Below are positions 41,597 to 53,500 of a stretch of DNA of 64,000 nt, piece by piece. The stretch spans positions 3,867,501 through 3,931,500 of the forward strand of contig CALZFC010000001.1 of the NCBI GenBank assembly GCA_945643635.1. Reading direction: 5' to 3'. A program made the translations under genes and the position numbers. Source of the stretch: Allodiplogaster sudhausi. Lineage: Eukaryota; Nematoda; Chromadorea; Rhabditida; Diplogasteridae. Within the stretch, counting starts at the first letter, position 1, and each line of letters starts with the position of its first letter. Below the pieces are notes generated by a model that worked only from the letters and a program-made list of their open reading frames with translations, did not search any database and was not told the DNA's origin.

Positions 41597-43070
41597 TAAC
41601 TCATATATAAAAAAGTTAAGACGAAGCTTTGTTTTCTTTTACTCTTTAACAAAAATATCAACCTTTGTCCTCATTTCAAATATACGGCTTTATAGATCAT
41701 TAAATCATTGTACTTATGCAACAAAAACTACTGTATTCTTTCTGTAAGATTAGAAAAAAAAAGCAAAAAACCTTTATCGCAACACAGCGAGACACATTCT
41801 TGCGCAATTTCCCGAGAATCACCTGTCCAGATGAAAGGGATTTATAGTGTGCCTCCAAGAATTTTAGTGTGCGTCACCCGTACCTTTCCATAGCCTCCCG
41901 TTCCGAGGACTGTGTTTGTGATGAGATACTCCGAGCGAAGCTCAATCGGATAGTCCGTCTCACGCTGCTCGTCGTACATGAACACTGCAAGCACCCTACT
42001 AATATTACAGTAATATTCTCCAGTACAATTACAGTAATAACATTCATATATAGTAATATATGAGTAAAAATTGCTTTAAAAAACAATCATACATAAATAC
42101 CAGTATTTTTTTTTCTAATTACAGTAACAACACTAATAAATTACTCATTCCTTAACAGTTCAAATTATAAATAAAATTCTATAAATATATTCATTCGTCC
42201 GTATTCTTCGAGTGTTCCTCTAAATCATTCATGTTTTTTTTTCTTCCGAATACTAATACCGTACTCCCAAAACCGCACCGAAAAAGCTGGCGTGTCCGAG
42301 GCTGATGACGTCACCGTGAATGAGCTGGATCTCGTGGCCATTGCCGAGCAGCTCCTGATTGATGTAGGTGCCGTTGCGCGACAAGTCCACGAGCCATGTC
42401 TCCGAGTCTCGCTGTGAACGGAGCTCTTATTGAGAGGAAGAGACTTTGGATCGAGCAACCATTAACGAAGTGAAAAAAAATATATATATAATTGAAGTAA
42501 AAACATTTTTTCTCCGTATTTAAAGTGACAACAAACAAAATTTTTTGTCCCGCACATTTAAAACTGCAACCTTGTGTGCTGCCTCTTAAAAGGCAAAGTC
42601 ATATACTGTTCGATTGGTGAGAGTATTAAACACGAAAAAACACATTCATTTTTAAATGACCATTTTTTTCCTATGATAAAAGGAGGCCTTGCAAGACCTG
42701 CGTGCCTTCTGCACCCTAGAACTGTCGGGTTTACGAATCCACAGAAACTACATACGCGCTCGATTGAAAAGTGTCGCTTGCTGAGCGTGCAGTAGATGTT
42801 CGGCGTGTCGCGTCCGAGCCGGTCAAAGGAATAGTCGACCATGGGATCCGAGCCATCGCGGCCACAGACGAAGGAGTATTGATGGAGCTCTGAAAATAAC
42901 TACTATTGACATATGTAAGAAATAAAAATAAATAAATAAAAATTAAACAATTAATTACAACGAATAATACCCTATTCCAAGCTTTTAATCTCTAACAATA
43001 AGCAGTCTGTCTCTTTCAATACCGTTATGAGCTGCACTTTCATCATCAGGAATAAGTCATGCTCATTGGA

Positions 43071-43131
<61 letters not shown>

Positions 43132-44440
43132 AAGAATGAAGCATAGAGAGCGGTATCAATTGTCACCAAATTACTCCCGGGTAAGCTGCACTTTCCTTAT
43201 TAGGAGCAAGTAATACTCGTTGACGAAGATATATATAAGAAGAGTCCATCTCAGAGAAGGGCACCAATGACACACAAATTACTTGTTTCTAATTATGAAA
43301 ATGCAGGGGAAACTGCACTTTCCTTATTAGGGAGTAAGTAATACTCGTCGAGGATATGCGAAGAAGAAGAAGAAGAAGAAAGGTATTTCGTACCAATCAG
43401 ATGGACAGCCTTGTCCAGAGGCTGCAGAGTCGCGTACGTACGCGAGTGCTGGCGACGAATTTCAATTTCGCGCTCCGCGAGCTCCTTAAAACCACAAACT
43501 TCTGTAGCTCTCACAACACTGGGACAATCGCTGGGGCAACTTTGTGACCAAGAGTTTAGCCAAAAAATTCTTTCGACACCTATGCAGACACACTAATTGT
43601 AATAACACATCATTAACTGTACCAAGGTCAGCGCACGACTCCAGAATAAATTCATTTGGAAAAACTGTTCAGGCAACAAAAAAAAGAACATTCCTTTGGG
43701 AAAAGCAGGTTGGAGAAAACGTGATTAGCATTTTGTAAGCGAGAAAAGTTATTAGAATAATAATAATAACAATACTTCCGTTCCAGACATTTTCACCAGA
43801 TATTCATCCGAACAAAACCTGAGAATTATAGGTCGCCGGCTGTGTGTCGGACTGATCCAAGTTGACGCTCTAAATTGGGAAAATTGTAGACATGAACAAG
43901 CGGTATACGAATGTTTGTATTTTCCAATAAAAACATTATCTCTATTCTTCACTTCTATCAAAACGAAAGTGCCAGTAGATGAACCGAAGAGCATAACACT
44001 TTTAAGAGAGCTCGCCAAGAAAAATTTGAATCTTATGGAGAGACACTTCCGAAACCAACTAAAACTGCTTGGCTTTAGGCACAAACCCGACACTTCAATG
44101 GTGCAGAAGGCACGCAGTTGCTTAATATCGAAGAATAGCCAAGCATTTTGCTTGCATCACATGATAACCTCGTTAACCAAATAAAAGGATGGAACGAAAG
44201 AATTTCAAGAAGCTTCCCAGCTTGGATAGCGTACAAAACAAAGATCGAAACACAACTATAAAGGGGGAAAACATAATACGCTATCTAGGCAGTTGAAACG
44301 ATAAGCTACGATGAAAGAATTGGTAAACTTTGGACTAAATTTAAGATCATAGTCCAAAGGAAAGGATTAAATAAGAGCGTAGAGCACGCTCTTCTTACCA
44401 TGTCGTCCACGTCGACGTCTTCTTCTACGTGAGCCACCAT
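38619..44440 (-). CDS. CHEK2: CHK2/Rad53-type checkpoint kinase (FHA + Ser/Thr kinase)
   Basis: This is a DNA-damage checkpoint effector kinase, probably nuclear. Exons are 44440-44399, 43869-43819, 43484-43394, 42889-42756, 42411-42279, 41984-41884, 41822-41772, 41465-41424, 41217-41142, 40894-40794, 40582-40496, 40323-40193, 40098-40001, 39386-39295, 38971-38888 and a last mini-exon 38630-38619 (ERA, stop). An alternative last exon is 38131-38096 (VVEASDELKED). The model has about 441 residues with phases consistent throughout. A short N-terminal TQ/SQ segment precedes the FHA domain at about 45-155 (VCGRDGSD, LSKRHFSIER, DLSRNGTYINQ). Kinase motifs are all present: GTGGYGK, VAIK, the alphaC Glu in EIMNEV, HRDIKLEN, DFG in LSDFGLSK, and CGTPSYMAPE then VDIWSLGV. 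It looks catalytically competent. The donor of the 40794 exon is GC rather than GT. Confidence 0.93.
39747..39937. mobile_element. short MITE copy B (191 bp) with perfect 8-bp duplication
   Basis: The ends are CAGGGAATAAAAGCC and TTTTTTTACCCTG. A perfect 8-bp duplication GATAGTTA lies at 39739-39746 and 39938-39945. It is similar to copy A (4737-4938) over its whole length. It lies in a CHK2 intron, and size, ends and TSD fit a hAT-type MITE. Confidence 0.9.
40340..40462. repeat. (GA)n microsatellite in a CHK2 intron
   Basis: It follows directly from the acceptor of the DFG exon (40323-40193) and supplies its pyrimidine tract on the gene strand. Confidence 0.9.
41559..41592. repeat. (AT)n microsatellite
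   Basis: Pure alternating AT run in the CHK2 intron 41466-41771. Confidence 0.95.
43075..43129. repeat. (AT)n microsatellite
   Basis: Pure alternating AT run of about 54 bp in the CHK2 intron 42890-43393. A diverged local duplication carrying TGCACTTTC and ATATATAAGAAGA words surrounds it (about 43030-43350). Confidence 0.95.
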
Positions 44441-44618
44441 TTCGAATCGCCAAAGAACGGACGGAGCAAAAAAGGCCTTCAAAAAGAGCTAATTAATGAA
44501 TAAAAGCGTACAATCAGCGGAAATACACGATCAACAAGCGATAATAACATGTAAAGTAAACAATCAGGGAGAGAAAGGGCTGCTTCAAAAAAGATTAAAT
44601 CGGGTTAGCTCAAGCGTC

Positions 44619-45224
44619 GGTGCTATGTTACTTGGGGGGGCCAGTATACTTTTTTTTTCCTTTTCGCTCAAATCGTGCACAGGGGGGTTCTCGAGCATGG
44701 GGAACACGAATATCACGTTTGTTTTGTACTCCTATGCGTATAAAAAAAGTTACCGTACATTGGGCAGGGCCTGTTCGTCCAAAGAAGTGCCCTTTCCGCT
44801 ATGAAGGTGTCGAAGTCAGCGCTCGACATGAACGCAAGTTCAGGCCACGACGAGAAGAGATTAAAGTCGCGGAGGGAGAGCATATGCGCTTGGGCATTCA
44901 TATTTGCCGTAAAAACGGAATAACTGAACGGGTCCCACTTCCGGGGCGCTTATATAACTCTTACTAGCGAGGGATGGGTGGTAGAGCAATGAGTAACTTA
45001 GAGAGTGAGTGGCCTCTGCCGGGATGATCTACGCCATCGGTTATGAGGGAGAGGCAACACGAATTGCTATCTACCAACACAAATGTACGGTAACTTTTTT
45101 TATACGCATAGGAGTACAAAACAAACGTAATATTCGTGTTCCCCATGCTCGAGAACCCCCCTGTGCACGATTTGAGCGAAAATGAAAAAAAAAGTATACT
45201 GCCCCCCCCAAGTAACATAGCACC
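44619..45224. mobile_element. 606-bp foldback MITE with 8-bp duplication and unique core
   Basis: The 143-bp inverted arms (44619-44761 and 45082-45224) begin GGTGCTATGTTACTTGGGGG. A perfect 8-bp duplication CAAGCGTC lies at 44611-44618 and 45225-45232. The 320-bp core is GC-richer and open on the minus strand across 44901-44713. It lies between the divergent CHK2 and DGAT2 genes. Confidence 0.93.
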
Positions 45225-45738
45225 CAAGCGTCTATTATACTTAATACATTAATAAAGCAAAGAATAAAGTTATAAAAGGAAGCCTTAAAAGCTGAGAGCA
45301 GGACTGAAAAGAGCGCGCAGGCAATCAATGCATTGGTCGGATTCTTGGCAACCGTCCAAATGTTGCAGCTACAGTAGTTTGATGTGCATGACATTATTTC
45401 AAACAAGAATTTCGTTATATTATGCTAACCTTAATTATATTTAATTCTTCTATTAATTGGATTCTCTGCATTGATCATTGTTTTTTTTTAAATAAACTCG
45501 ACAACTCGTTCGATAAGTTGTTTTGGTTCATTACAGCACCTCATTTTAGTGCGTTAACTCGGAAAAGAGCGAAATATAAACTTTCTCCATCTCGTGCACT
45601 CACATCTTTCTTTCTCTCTCATTCTCTCTCTCTCTTTCTCTCTCTCTATTTTTCTCTCTCTTTACCTCTCTCTCCTCTCTATCTCTCTCCCTCTCTCTCT
45701 CCTCTCATCTCACTCTCTCTCTCTCTCACTCTCTCTCG

Positions 45739-45776
<38 letters not shown>

Positions 45777-45791
45777 TCTCTCACTCTCTCG

Positions 45792-45822
<31 letters not shown>

Positions 45823-46307
45823 CGATCACCTCTCTCTCCCTCATCTTTCTCTTGCTTGCCACTCTCACTCTCTCTCTCCCTTTTTCTTTCTGTCTCCTCC
45901 CTCTCACTTCCAAACATTTCGAAACACTAAAACTTTTCAGGAAAAACCTTTGAATCACTTTCTGTTATAATCTCTGCGGTCGAATATAGATCTGAAATAT
46001 CGATTTGCTACCAGAAAATGTCCACTTTATCAGTGATAATTTTCTTATGAGTGGTTGACTCTGCGTCATCAATAACAAAGAAAAGATGATATTGCCAGGG
46101 GCTCGGTATCATCGAATATTATGATCTCATGATGTTTGGCTTTCTCGACAAAGCAAAAGATAAATAAGCACAGAGATCTTATCATGGACTACTCAACAAC
46201 CCTCCATGGAGGACGAAGACAAACCTCACATTATGATCGTTACCAGTTACGAATATTTTTTTTGAATGAATTCAGACATTAATAAGTTGAAACTAAACTT
46301 TTTCTAG
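45225..46307. other. spacer upstream of DGAT2, (CT)n rich
   Basis: It contains a 300-bp CT tract (about 45607-45905). The first coding exon of the DGAT2-like gene should be in this interval or at its right edge, but no start codon could be assigned. Confidence 0.55.
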
Positions 46308-46363
46308 CAGCCCCAGTAAACTGTCTGGCAAGATTTGAATCGCTACTTTTGTACAGTAATAAG

Positions 46364-46489
46364 AGTAATTTAGACATTAGTAAGTTAAAACAACTCATTG
46401 TTAATAGATTTATTGATGTCGTCAAGAGTAACTCAGACATTAATAAGTTTAACCTACCCAATATTAATACAGTTATTGATGTCGTCATC
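46364..46489 (+). repeat. 63-bp direct repeat, two units, in frame with DGAT2
   Basis: Unit 1 (46364-46426) and unit 2 (46427-46489) both begin AGTAA, contain AGACATTARTAAGTT and end GATGTCGTCAW. A partial third copy lies at about 46272-46297. The reading frame of the next exon stays open through both units (21-residue repeats such as SNLDISKL and SNSDINKF). Confidence 0.75.
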
Positions 46490-46499
46490 AAAACATCAG

Positions 46500-46658
46500 C
46501 CCGAGTTCTGCTTCGCCCTCCCTTTATTGTTTTCCTCGTCTACTTCGGTTGTCCGATTCTGATTCCAATCTTCATCTATAAGCTGGTTCAAAATCTGGTT
46601 CTTTTTTTAGCAAATGGAATTTTCTTAATGCGCTTTGCTCCCTTCTTTTTCATATTGC

Positions 46659-46695
<37 letters not shown>

Positions 46696-46747
46696 ATGTC
46701 TCTCTCTCTAACTGCCTCCCTCTCTATCTCTCTGTCTTTTTCTGTTT

Positions 46748-46788
<41 letters not shown>

Positions 46789-47216
46789 GGTGTTTCGAGG
46801 GTCTCAAGCACGGGACACTTGTCGTTGGTGCATACGGTGCCTAGTACTGGTTCGATCGAGATTCGCCAGAACGAGGTGGCTATAGTATTGGCGACTGGTG
46901 CTACGATTGGATAGGAATGGTGAGGGAGAGAGAGAGAGAGAGAGTGGCAGAGAGAGACAGAGAGAGAGATATAGAGAGAGAAGCAGAGTGGGATTGAGAG
47001 ACATAGAGAGAGAAACAGAGAGACAGAGACAGAGAGAGAGAGACAGAGAGAGAGACAGAGAGAGAGACAGAGAGAGAGAGAAAGAGAGAGAGAGAGAGTC
47101 AGAGAAAGCCAGAGGGAGAGAAAGCTTTCGTTTCAGCCTTTGCTTTGCGACTACTTCCAAATGAAACTGCATGCCACGGCGCCTTTGCCATCGGACCGGG
47201 TTTGAGATCCAAAGAT

Positions 47217-47268
<52 letters not shown>

Positions 47269-47371
47269 TGTCGTACCTCGCTGTCTCCCTCCCACCTCGG
47301 TCCTTCTTTGACACAACAAAAAGAGCCTAAACAGAGATAGAGAGATGGCGAGAGTGAGAGAGAGTCGAAAA

Positions 47372-47404
<33 letters not shown>

Positions 47405-49319
47405 GATTATCCACATTTCTTTGACAGAACTACCTCCTCGGCTTCCATCCACATGGCGATTCGTGCTTTGGCTTGCATGCCTTGCGTAAAGTAATATTTC
47501 ATTACAATTTTTAAATTAAATTTTTTTGTATTACTGTTTCATACATAAATATGTATGTAAAGAATACAATACATTAAAAAATATATATTCAGCTTTCTGT
47601 GCACATGCATGCATACATACTTACATATGTACATTTGTTTATTCATACACATACATATGTATATGTACATACATATAGGGTGAAGTAGACAATTCTACGT
47701 TTATATTATTGTTTAAAGGAGGTATCCGGGGAATAATTAACATGTCCTTTTTTGTATGGATAAGCTCATCTTGGCGTAAAACATATATGCAGACAGTTTG
47801 AGCGATTTTCTCCCATTATATAATGAGCAATAGTAACGCGAAATCTGGTGGGTAGAGAATTAGTTAGGGTAGGTCATAGCCGCCCTCCTTTTTCACATGC
47901 TCTCTCGACCGAGCGACAGGCAACTTTTTGAGGGCGCGCATTCAAACAGGTTTTCTAGCGTTACTGTATAATTATTCGCCGGATACTTCCTTTAAGGGAA
48001 ACTGCACGGGACTTCGCGACCTTTTTCCAGGACTTCGCTTCTCCTTTGCGACTTTGGTATGTTGAAGTCGTGTTGTCATGGAAAATTTTATACATTTTAA
48101 TTTATTTTGTGTGTTTTTTTTCTGTCACTCCTTTTTGCACCCATTTCCTCTCGAGCGCGAATACATGATGCTGCAAGGCAGCGTCGGTCCATCCAAAGAA
48201 TCGATCAAGTTTGATTTTTATTTTATTTACTAATTTATTGATTTTGCGGTTACATTATGATCGATATTTCTTTGTGTAAATGTTTATATCCGGCGAATGT
48301 GCGCGTGCATATCAGAAGAAAAATTTTCCCCCCACCTTTTCTCTCCTCTACACGCACCATTTCCATGCGCTCTCGCGTGCTCGCTCAACCTACAGTACTT
48401 TCTTAGCATCTAGAGAAGGTAGAGAGATAATGAAAGAAAGAGAGAAAAAGGAGGGCGAAAAATGTCTTCTGATATGCACGCACATTGGACCATTAATTAT
48501 TTAAGCGAAAAAAAAATGCATCTGCAATCAATTGACTACGATAAAATAAATAAAAATAAATGAAAATATAGTTATATATTTTTGTTGTAAAATATGTATT
48601 TTGGTTACTAAACAATTAAGATTTAAAATGACAAAATTACGAAGAAAGGTATATCCTCGGCGGAAGTTGCGGCGATCTCGGAAACGTCCTCGCTCTCGCT
48701 GTCGGCGGCGTAGAAGAAGCAACTCTCTCACAGCCGGACACCTATCGAATCGTGCTAAGACGCAAGGTGAGAGTGCGCGGGAAATTTGAAATTTTTTTAA
48801 AAATAAATACTATGTATTTCAAAGAATTATTTTTCGCATTAATATTATAAAAAACTGTAGACAATGAATTTAGCACAATTTTAAAGACGAGGAAATTGAA
48901 GGAAAAAATTAAATAAATGTATCAAATGAATTAAAAACTTTAAAAAATTGTTTTTTTTTTTTCAAAAAAATAATGCTAGTATTTTTTATACACAGAGCTT
49001 CATTCGCATGGCACTCGAAACAGGCGCGAGCCTCGTGGCAATGTTTGGCTTTGGCAAAAATGACATTTGGATGCAGGTCGAAGGAAAATCGGTTAAGGGC
49101 ACGACTGGCACGCATCCTTGAAATTGCATTCAAGATGGGCGAATACCCGAAATACAGTACACATAAAAAATTTTTACGTACAACTTTTTGTTTCATCCAA
49201 AATTGGTTATAATAACATAAGGAGAAAATAATGGAAACTCTAGCAGAAAGAAATCAAGATAGAGAGAGTGACATTGAGAGAGAGAGAGAGGGGAAGAGTG
49301 ACGGAGAGATACAGAGTTA

Positions 49320-49371
<52 letters not shown>

Positions 49372-50054
49372 AGATAGGATAAATAATTGGGGAATGAAAT
49401 GCAGGGCTCATGGACACGGCTAGCCCAGGATGCCTTCAAGCGCTTCACAGGCTTTCCTCTACCGCTCTTCTACAGCGAATGCCTGATCCTGCCAAGAAGG
49501 TACATTTTATATATATATTTATTTAGTTAATCAATACATATGATGTGACAACGATAAGGCTGTCCATGGAGGTAAAAATCTACCGTACTTTCGTCTTGCT
49601 TGTTCGCTGCTATTTCTCTTGTTTAATCGATATAAAAAATTCAAATGTAAAATACCGTGAAATTAAAAGTTGTCTTAACAGGAAGTGCGATTGTTAGAAA
49701 AATTAGAAAAATTTGCGAAAAATTGTCGAGGCAAACAAAAAGTATTAGGTATTTTCAGAGTTCAGCTGAACTATGTCATTGGCGCGCCAATTAACGTCGA
49801 CCGGCAAGAGAAGCGGAAGGATGAGCAGGCGGGTATTTAAAATTATTTAAATTTAATTTTTTTTTTCAAATTTAGGTTTAATGAGAGAATTGTATTTGGT
49901 AAATGCTTTATTTTCGCATACAATTAATCTTTGTTTCGCTAATTGTAAGGTCGATGAGCTTCACAAAATCTACGCTGAACGTCTAATCGCATTCTTCGAG
50001 GAGCACAAACAGAAATTCGGCGTTGCGGCAGATCGTCACCTTGAGTTATGCTAA
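46500..50054 (+). CDS. DGAT2: DGAT2/MOGAT-family acyl-CoA acyltransferase (5' end not found)
   Basis: This ER membrane acyltransferase makes triacylglycerol from diacylglycerol and acyl-CoA, or acts on a related acceptor. Exons are 46500(or 46308)-46585, 46845-46919, 47137-47199, 47428-47490, 47997-48056, 48156-48208, 48649-48766, 48996-49076, 49406-49499, 49759-49828 and 49950-50054, with the stop at 50052-50054. The first exon holds a hydrophobic hairpin (PFIVFLVYFGCPILIPIFIY). YWFDRDSPERGG follows, then the catalytic HPHG in NYLLGFHPHG. Later come REYMMLQGSVGPSKESI (the REY...G.CPVS region), YILGGSCGDL with VGGVEEATL, and FIRMALETGASLVAMFGFGK. VIGAPINV and KIYAERLIAFFEEHKQKFG close the protein. 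Phases close if the 49828 donor is GC. The start codon is missing from the model; the frame is open upstream to 46286. Confidence 0.9.
46660..46797. repeat. (CT)n microsatellite in DGAT2 intron 1
   Basis: CT-rich tract that ends about 47 bp before the acceptor at 46844. Confidence 0.9.
46921..47115. repeat. (GA)n microsatellite in a DGAT2 intron
   Basis: It starts at the donor of the 46845-46919 exon (GTGAGGGAGAGAG) and fills most of the 217-bp intron. Confidence 0.93.
47219..47267. repeat. (CT)n microsatellite in a DGAT2 intron
   Basis: Pure CT run of about 46 bp, followed at 47333-47404 by a GA run, both in the intron 47200-47427. Confidence 0.93.
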
Positions 50055-50587
50055 TAACTATATTCTGAATTCTAGCCATTATCGATGGATTCAATACAAT
50101 TTATAGCAGCGCTTTATTCAATTTGTATGCGGATAACTTATATACATAAATTATTTATTAGTAAGATTCATGCTCATTCTTCCCCATGCAGAGTATAATC
50201 ATCTAGTGCTTATTGTTAGAATTGAATGGGAATAAATAAACACATCGATATTTGAATACACACGGCAATACAAAATGAATGTATGTATGATTACTGTAGC
50301 GGCTATCATAAAATTCTACAGAGATATGTAAGTGGAGAAATTAGCGTCGTCGAGAAACATCTTCAATACGAGTAGATGAATTACTAAAGATTCAGAAATG
50401 AGAGACGGAGACACTGGTGAAAATCGTCACATTATTTTATTTCGGTCTCATTTTTTAGCCTTTACACATTTCTCTCCTTTTCTCATTCTGTCTATCTCTC
50501 TCTCTCTCTCTCTCGAGCTCACAGTCTCTCTCTCTCTCGAGCTCACAGTCTCTCTCTCTCTCTATCTCTCTTTCTTACTTTCTCTTC

Positions 50588-53500
50588 ATTTATTTATTTA
50601 TTTATTTACGGCATTGTAAAACGCACGTGGTAGTATAATAATATATGATATAGCATATAGGTATAGCGAGATATGTAGATATATAAGTGAGGGAAAAGCG
50701 ATGGAGAAAGGTCATGGGGCGGTGGGAGGGACTGTGGGAAGGGGAAGAGGGGAGGGAGAGGAGATAAGGGTCGGGGAGAGTGAGGTGGACTTGGTTAAAC
50801 TATTGAATGCCTTAGCGGCTCTGATAAAGAAGGAATGGGACCGGATTGTGGATCTTGTGGAGGGGTATGCTAGCTGGAAGGAGAGGCCACGGGTTCTACT
50901 GTTGCGGAAGTGAAAGTAGTGAGGGTTTGCATCGGAAATACGACGGTGGTGAAAAATGAGTCTACGTGCCAGAGTAAAGTCAGCGTGCTCACGACGGGAC
51001 TTGAGAGAGGGAAGGGAGAGAGTAGTATTCCTGAAGGAGCTATTAGGGAGATTAAAGCTAGTATGGCCGAGAGAGCGGCGAAAAATGACACGGGTGAAAT
51101 AATTCTGGGCTTTCTCTAGGATACGGATATCCCGTTTGAGACGCGGCGAAAAAACGACAGAACAGGACTCTAATATGGGGCGAATGTAAATTATAAAGGC
51201 AGAGACAAGAACCTTCATGTTGCGAGTGCGGAGGGCACGGAGGAGGGGGTAGGACTTAGCAAGTGCCTTATTGGCAAGGTAAGAGCAGTGGGGCGAGAAA
51301 GAGAGTTTAGAGTCTATTATGATGCCAAGGTCGCGAGCGGAATCTACTACAGTGAGAGGGGCGCCGCAGAGGAAGTATTGATGCTTAGGGTTGGTGGATC
51401 CTAGATGAAGAACAGAACACTTATTACTAGCAAGAGGGAGCTGCCAAGTATCGGCCCAGAGAGAAACCTGGTCAATAGCAGCCTGTAAAGAGGAAGGGGA
51501 AGAGGAAGATGGAAAGGATTGGAAGATCTTAATATCATCAGCAAAACAGCGGGAGTGAACACCATGAGTGGCAATGATACCAGGAAGGTCGCTAGTATAA
51601 AGAATAAAGAGAAGGGGGCCGATTACAGTGCCTTGAGGGATTCCACTAATAACAGGGCGAGGAGTAGAGAGGGATGTGCCTACTCGCACTTGGAAGGAGC
51701 GGTTAGAAAGAAAAGAGGAGATCCAGCTAACGACATTTGGGGGAATACCGAGGACACGGAGCTTAAATATGAGCTTAGGGTGGGAGACACGGTCGAAGGC
51801 ACGAGCATGGTCAAAGTAGATAATGTCAGTGGTTAGGGAATTATGATGGGCAGAGGTCCAGTGTTCAAGACAGTCTAACAACTGGAATTCAATAGAACGT
51901 CTACGTCTGAAGCCATATTGTTGGTCGGGAATGATGCGTAGAGAATCACAATAAGAGTAGAGTTTACGGCAAAGGAGCTTCTCAAAGAGGCGGGAGAATA
52001 TGGAGGTAATGGAGATTGGACGGTAGTTGGAGGGATCGGAATAAGGAGCCTTCTTCTTAATGGGTATGATAATGGAGGACTTCCAAGCAGAGGGAACTGT
52101 TGCGGTGGAAAAAGAATAATTGAAAATGTACTCGAGGGCTTCACTAATTGGAATGGAGAGATTCTTAATAAGTGCGAGATTGAAATTTTCGGGAGTTTTG
52201 CAGGAGGAATTAGGCCAGGTTTCAATGAGGCGGCAAATCTCATGCCTAGGAAAAACAATAGAGAAAGGGGGGAAAGATATTGCATTAGGGGAGAGATTGG
52301 GGAGATTACCATTGTCAACAGTATAGGCACTCGAGAAAGTTGAAGCCAAAAGCTCGGCCTTATCTATATCGGTAAAGCAGTCGGGACCTGGGGACTGGGT
52401 GAGGGTATCAACGCCACGTGGCTTAACAGAGGTTTTATTCCTAACGTATCGAAAGAAAAGGGACTTGTTATTGGAGAGGACTAGGTGCTTTTCTAGATTT
52501 CTAGAGTATTTATCCATTTCCTTACAGTAACGAGAGTTGGCAATAGCAAAAGCAGAATGGGATTCGGGGTCGTCTCTTTCTAGTGATTTAAGCCAAAGAT
52601 CAAAGCGTTTCCGCTGAAGACGGAGGATGTGGTCGGGGAGGCGGACGCCATATGGGCTGACACGCTTATAAGGGACGAAGAGATCATCAACAGCACGAAG
52701 GGCGGAGGAGAGAGAGGAGTACATATCATCGACATTAGATAGAGAATGAAAGGGGGATGGAAACCCAAAATTCAAGAGGTAAGACGAGGCAGCTTGGTAA
52801 TCTACTTTAAGATAGTCTTTGATGAAGGTATAAGAGGGGCGTTGATGAGAAAGAGTTATATGTGCCATAACAGAGAGATGATCGGAGTTGAGGAAGGGGG
52901 GCTCAATCGTGATATTAGAAAGGAGGGAAGGGGTATTGGTAAGAAGGAGATCTAGAATATGATCATTGCGAGTGGGGGCTGGGGTCAATTGGGCGAAAAA
53001 GCTGGAAGTAGAGAAATCATAGAACAGTCTGGAGCTATGGGAGGGGGGTTGTGGGAGAGGAGATGGGGTTGTGTGCCATAGAAGGTCCGGGTAGTTAAAA
53101 TCACCCAGGAGGATGGTGGGGAACGGAGAGGTGGACAGGTCGCGTAAGAGTGAGATAAGAGTAGCATTAAGTTCTGCTGAGCAAGAGGGAGCGCGGTAGA
53201 CTAGAATAAGGCGGATAAAATCACTGTTAAAGTTTGCGTCTATTGCAAGAAGCTCAAAAGAAGCTGGGGTGGAAAGAGAGTGGACAACTTTGGCCGAGAG
53301 AGTGTTTCTGAGAAGGATGGCAACCCCGCCACCCTTTTTTCTGAGGCGGTCCTGGCGGAAAACACTATAATCTGGGCAACCACTAAGGAGAAAGCTATCG
53401 GGTAAGGAAGAGGACAGCCATGTTTCTACAATGCAAATGACAGCAAGCGAGCGGGTAAAGAGCTGGGAGAGCTCATGGGTCTTGCTTACTACTGAACGAG

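Noticed and set aside
44713..44901. A separate small gene on the minus strand
   Set aside because: It lies within a MITE with inverted arms and 8-bp duplication; treated as element cargo.
47145..47330. Plus-strand frame reading ETACHGAFAIGP as a possible DGAT2 HPHG region
   Set aside because: The true DGAT2 frame of this exon reads LCDYFQMKLHATAPL, and the real HPHG lies in the next exon at 47428-47490.
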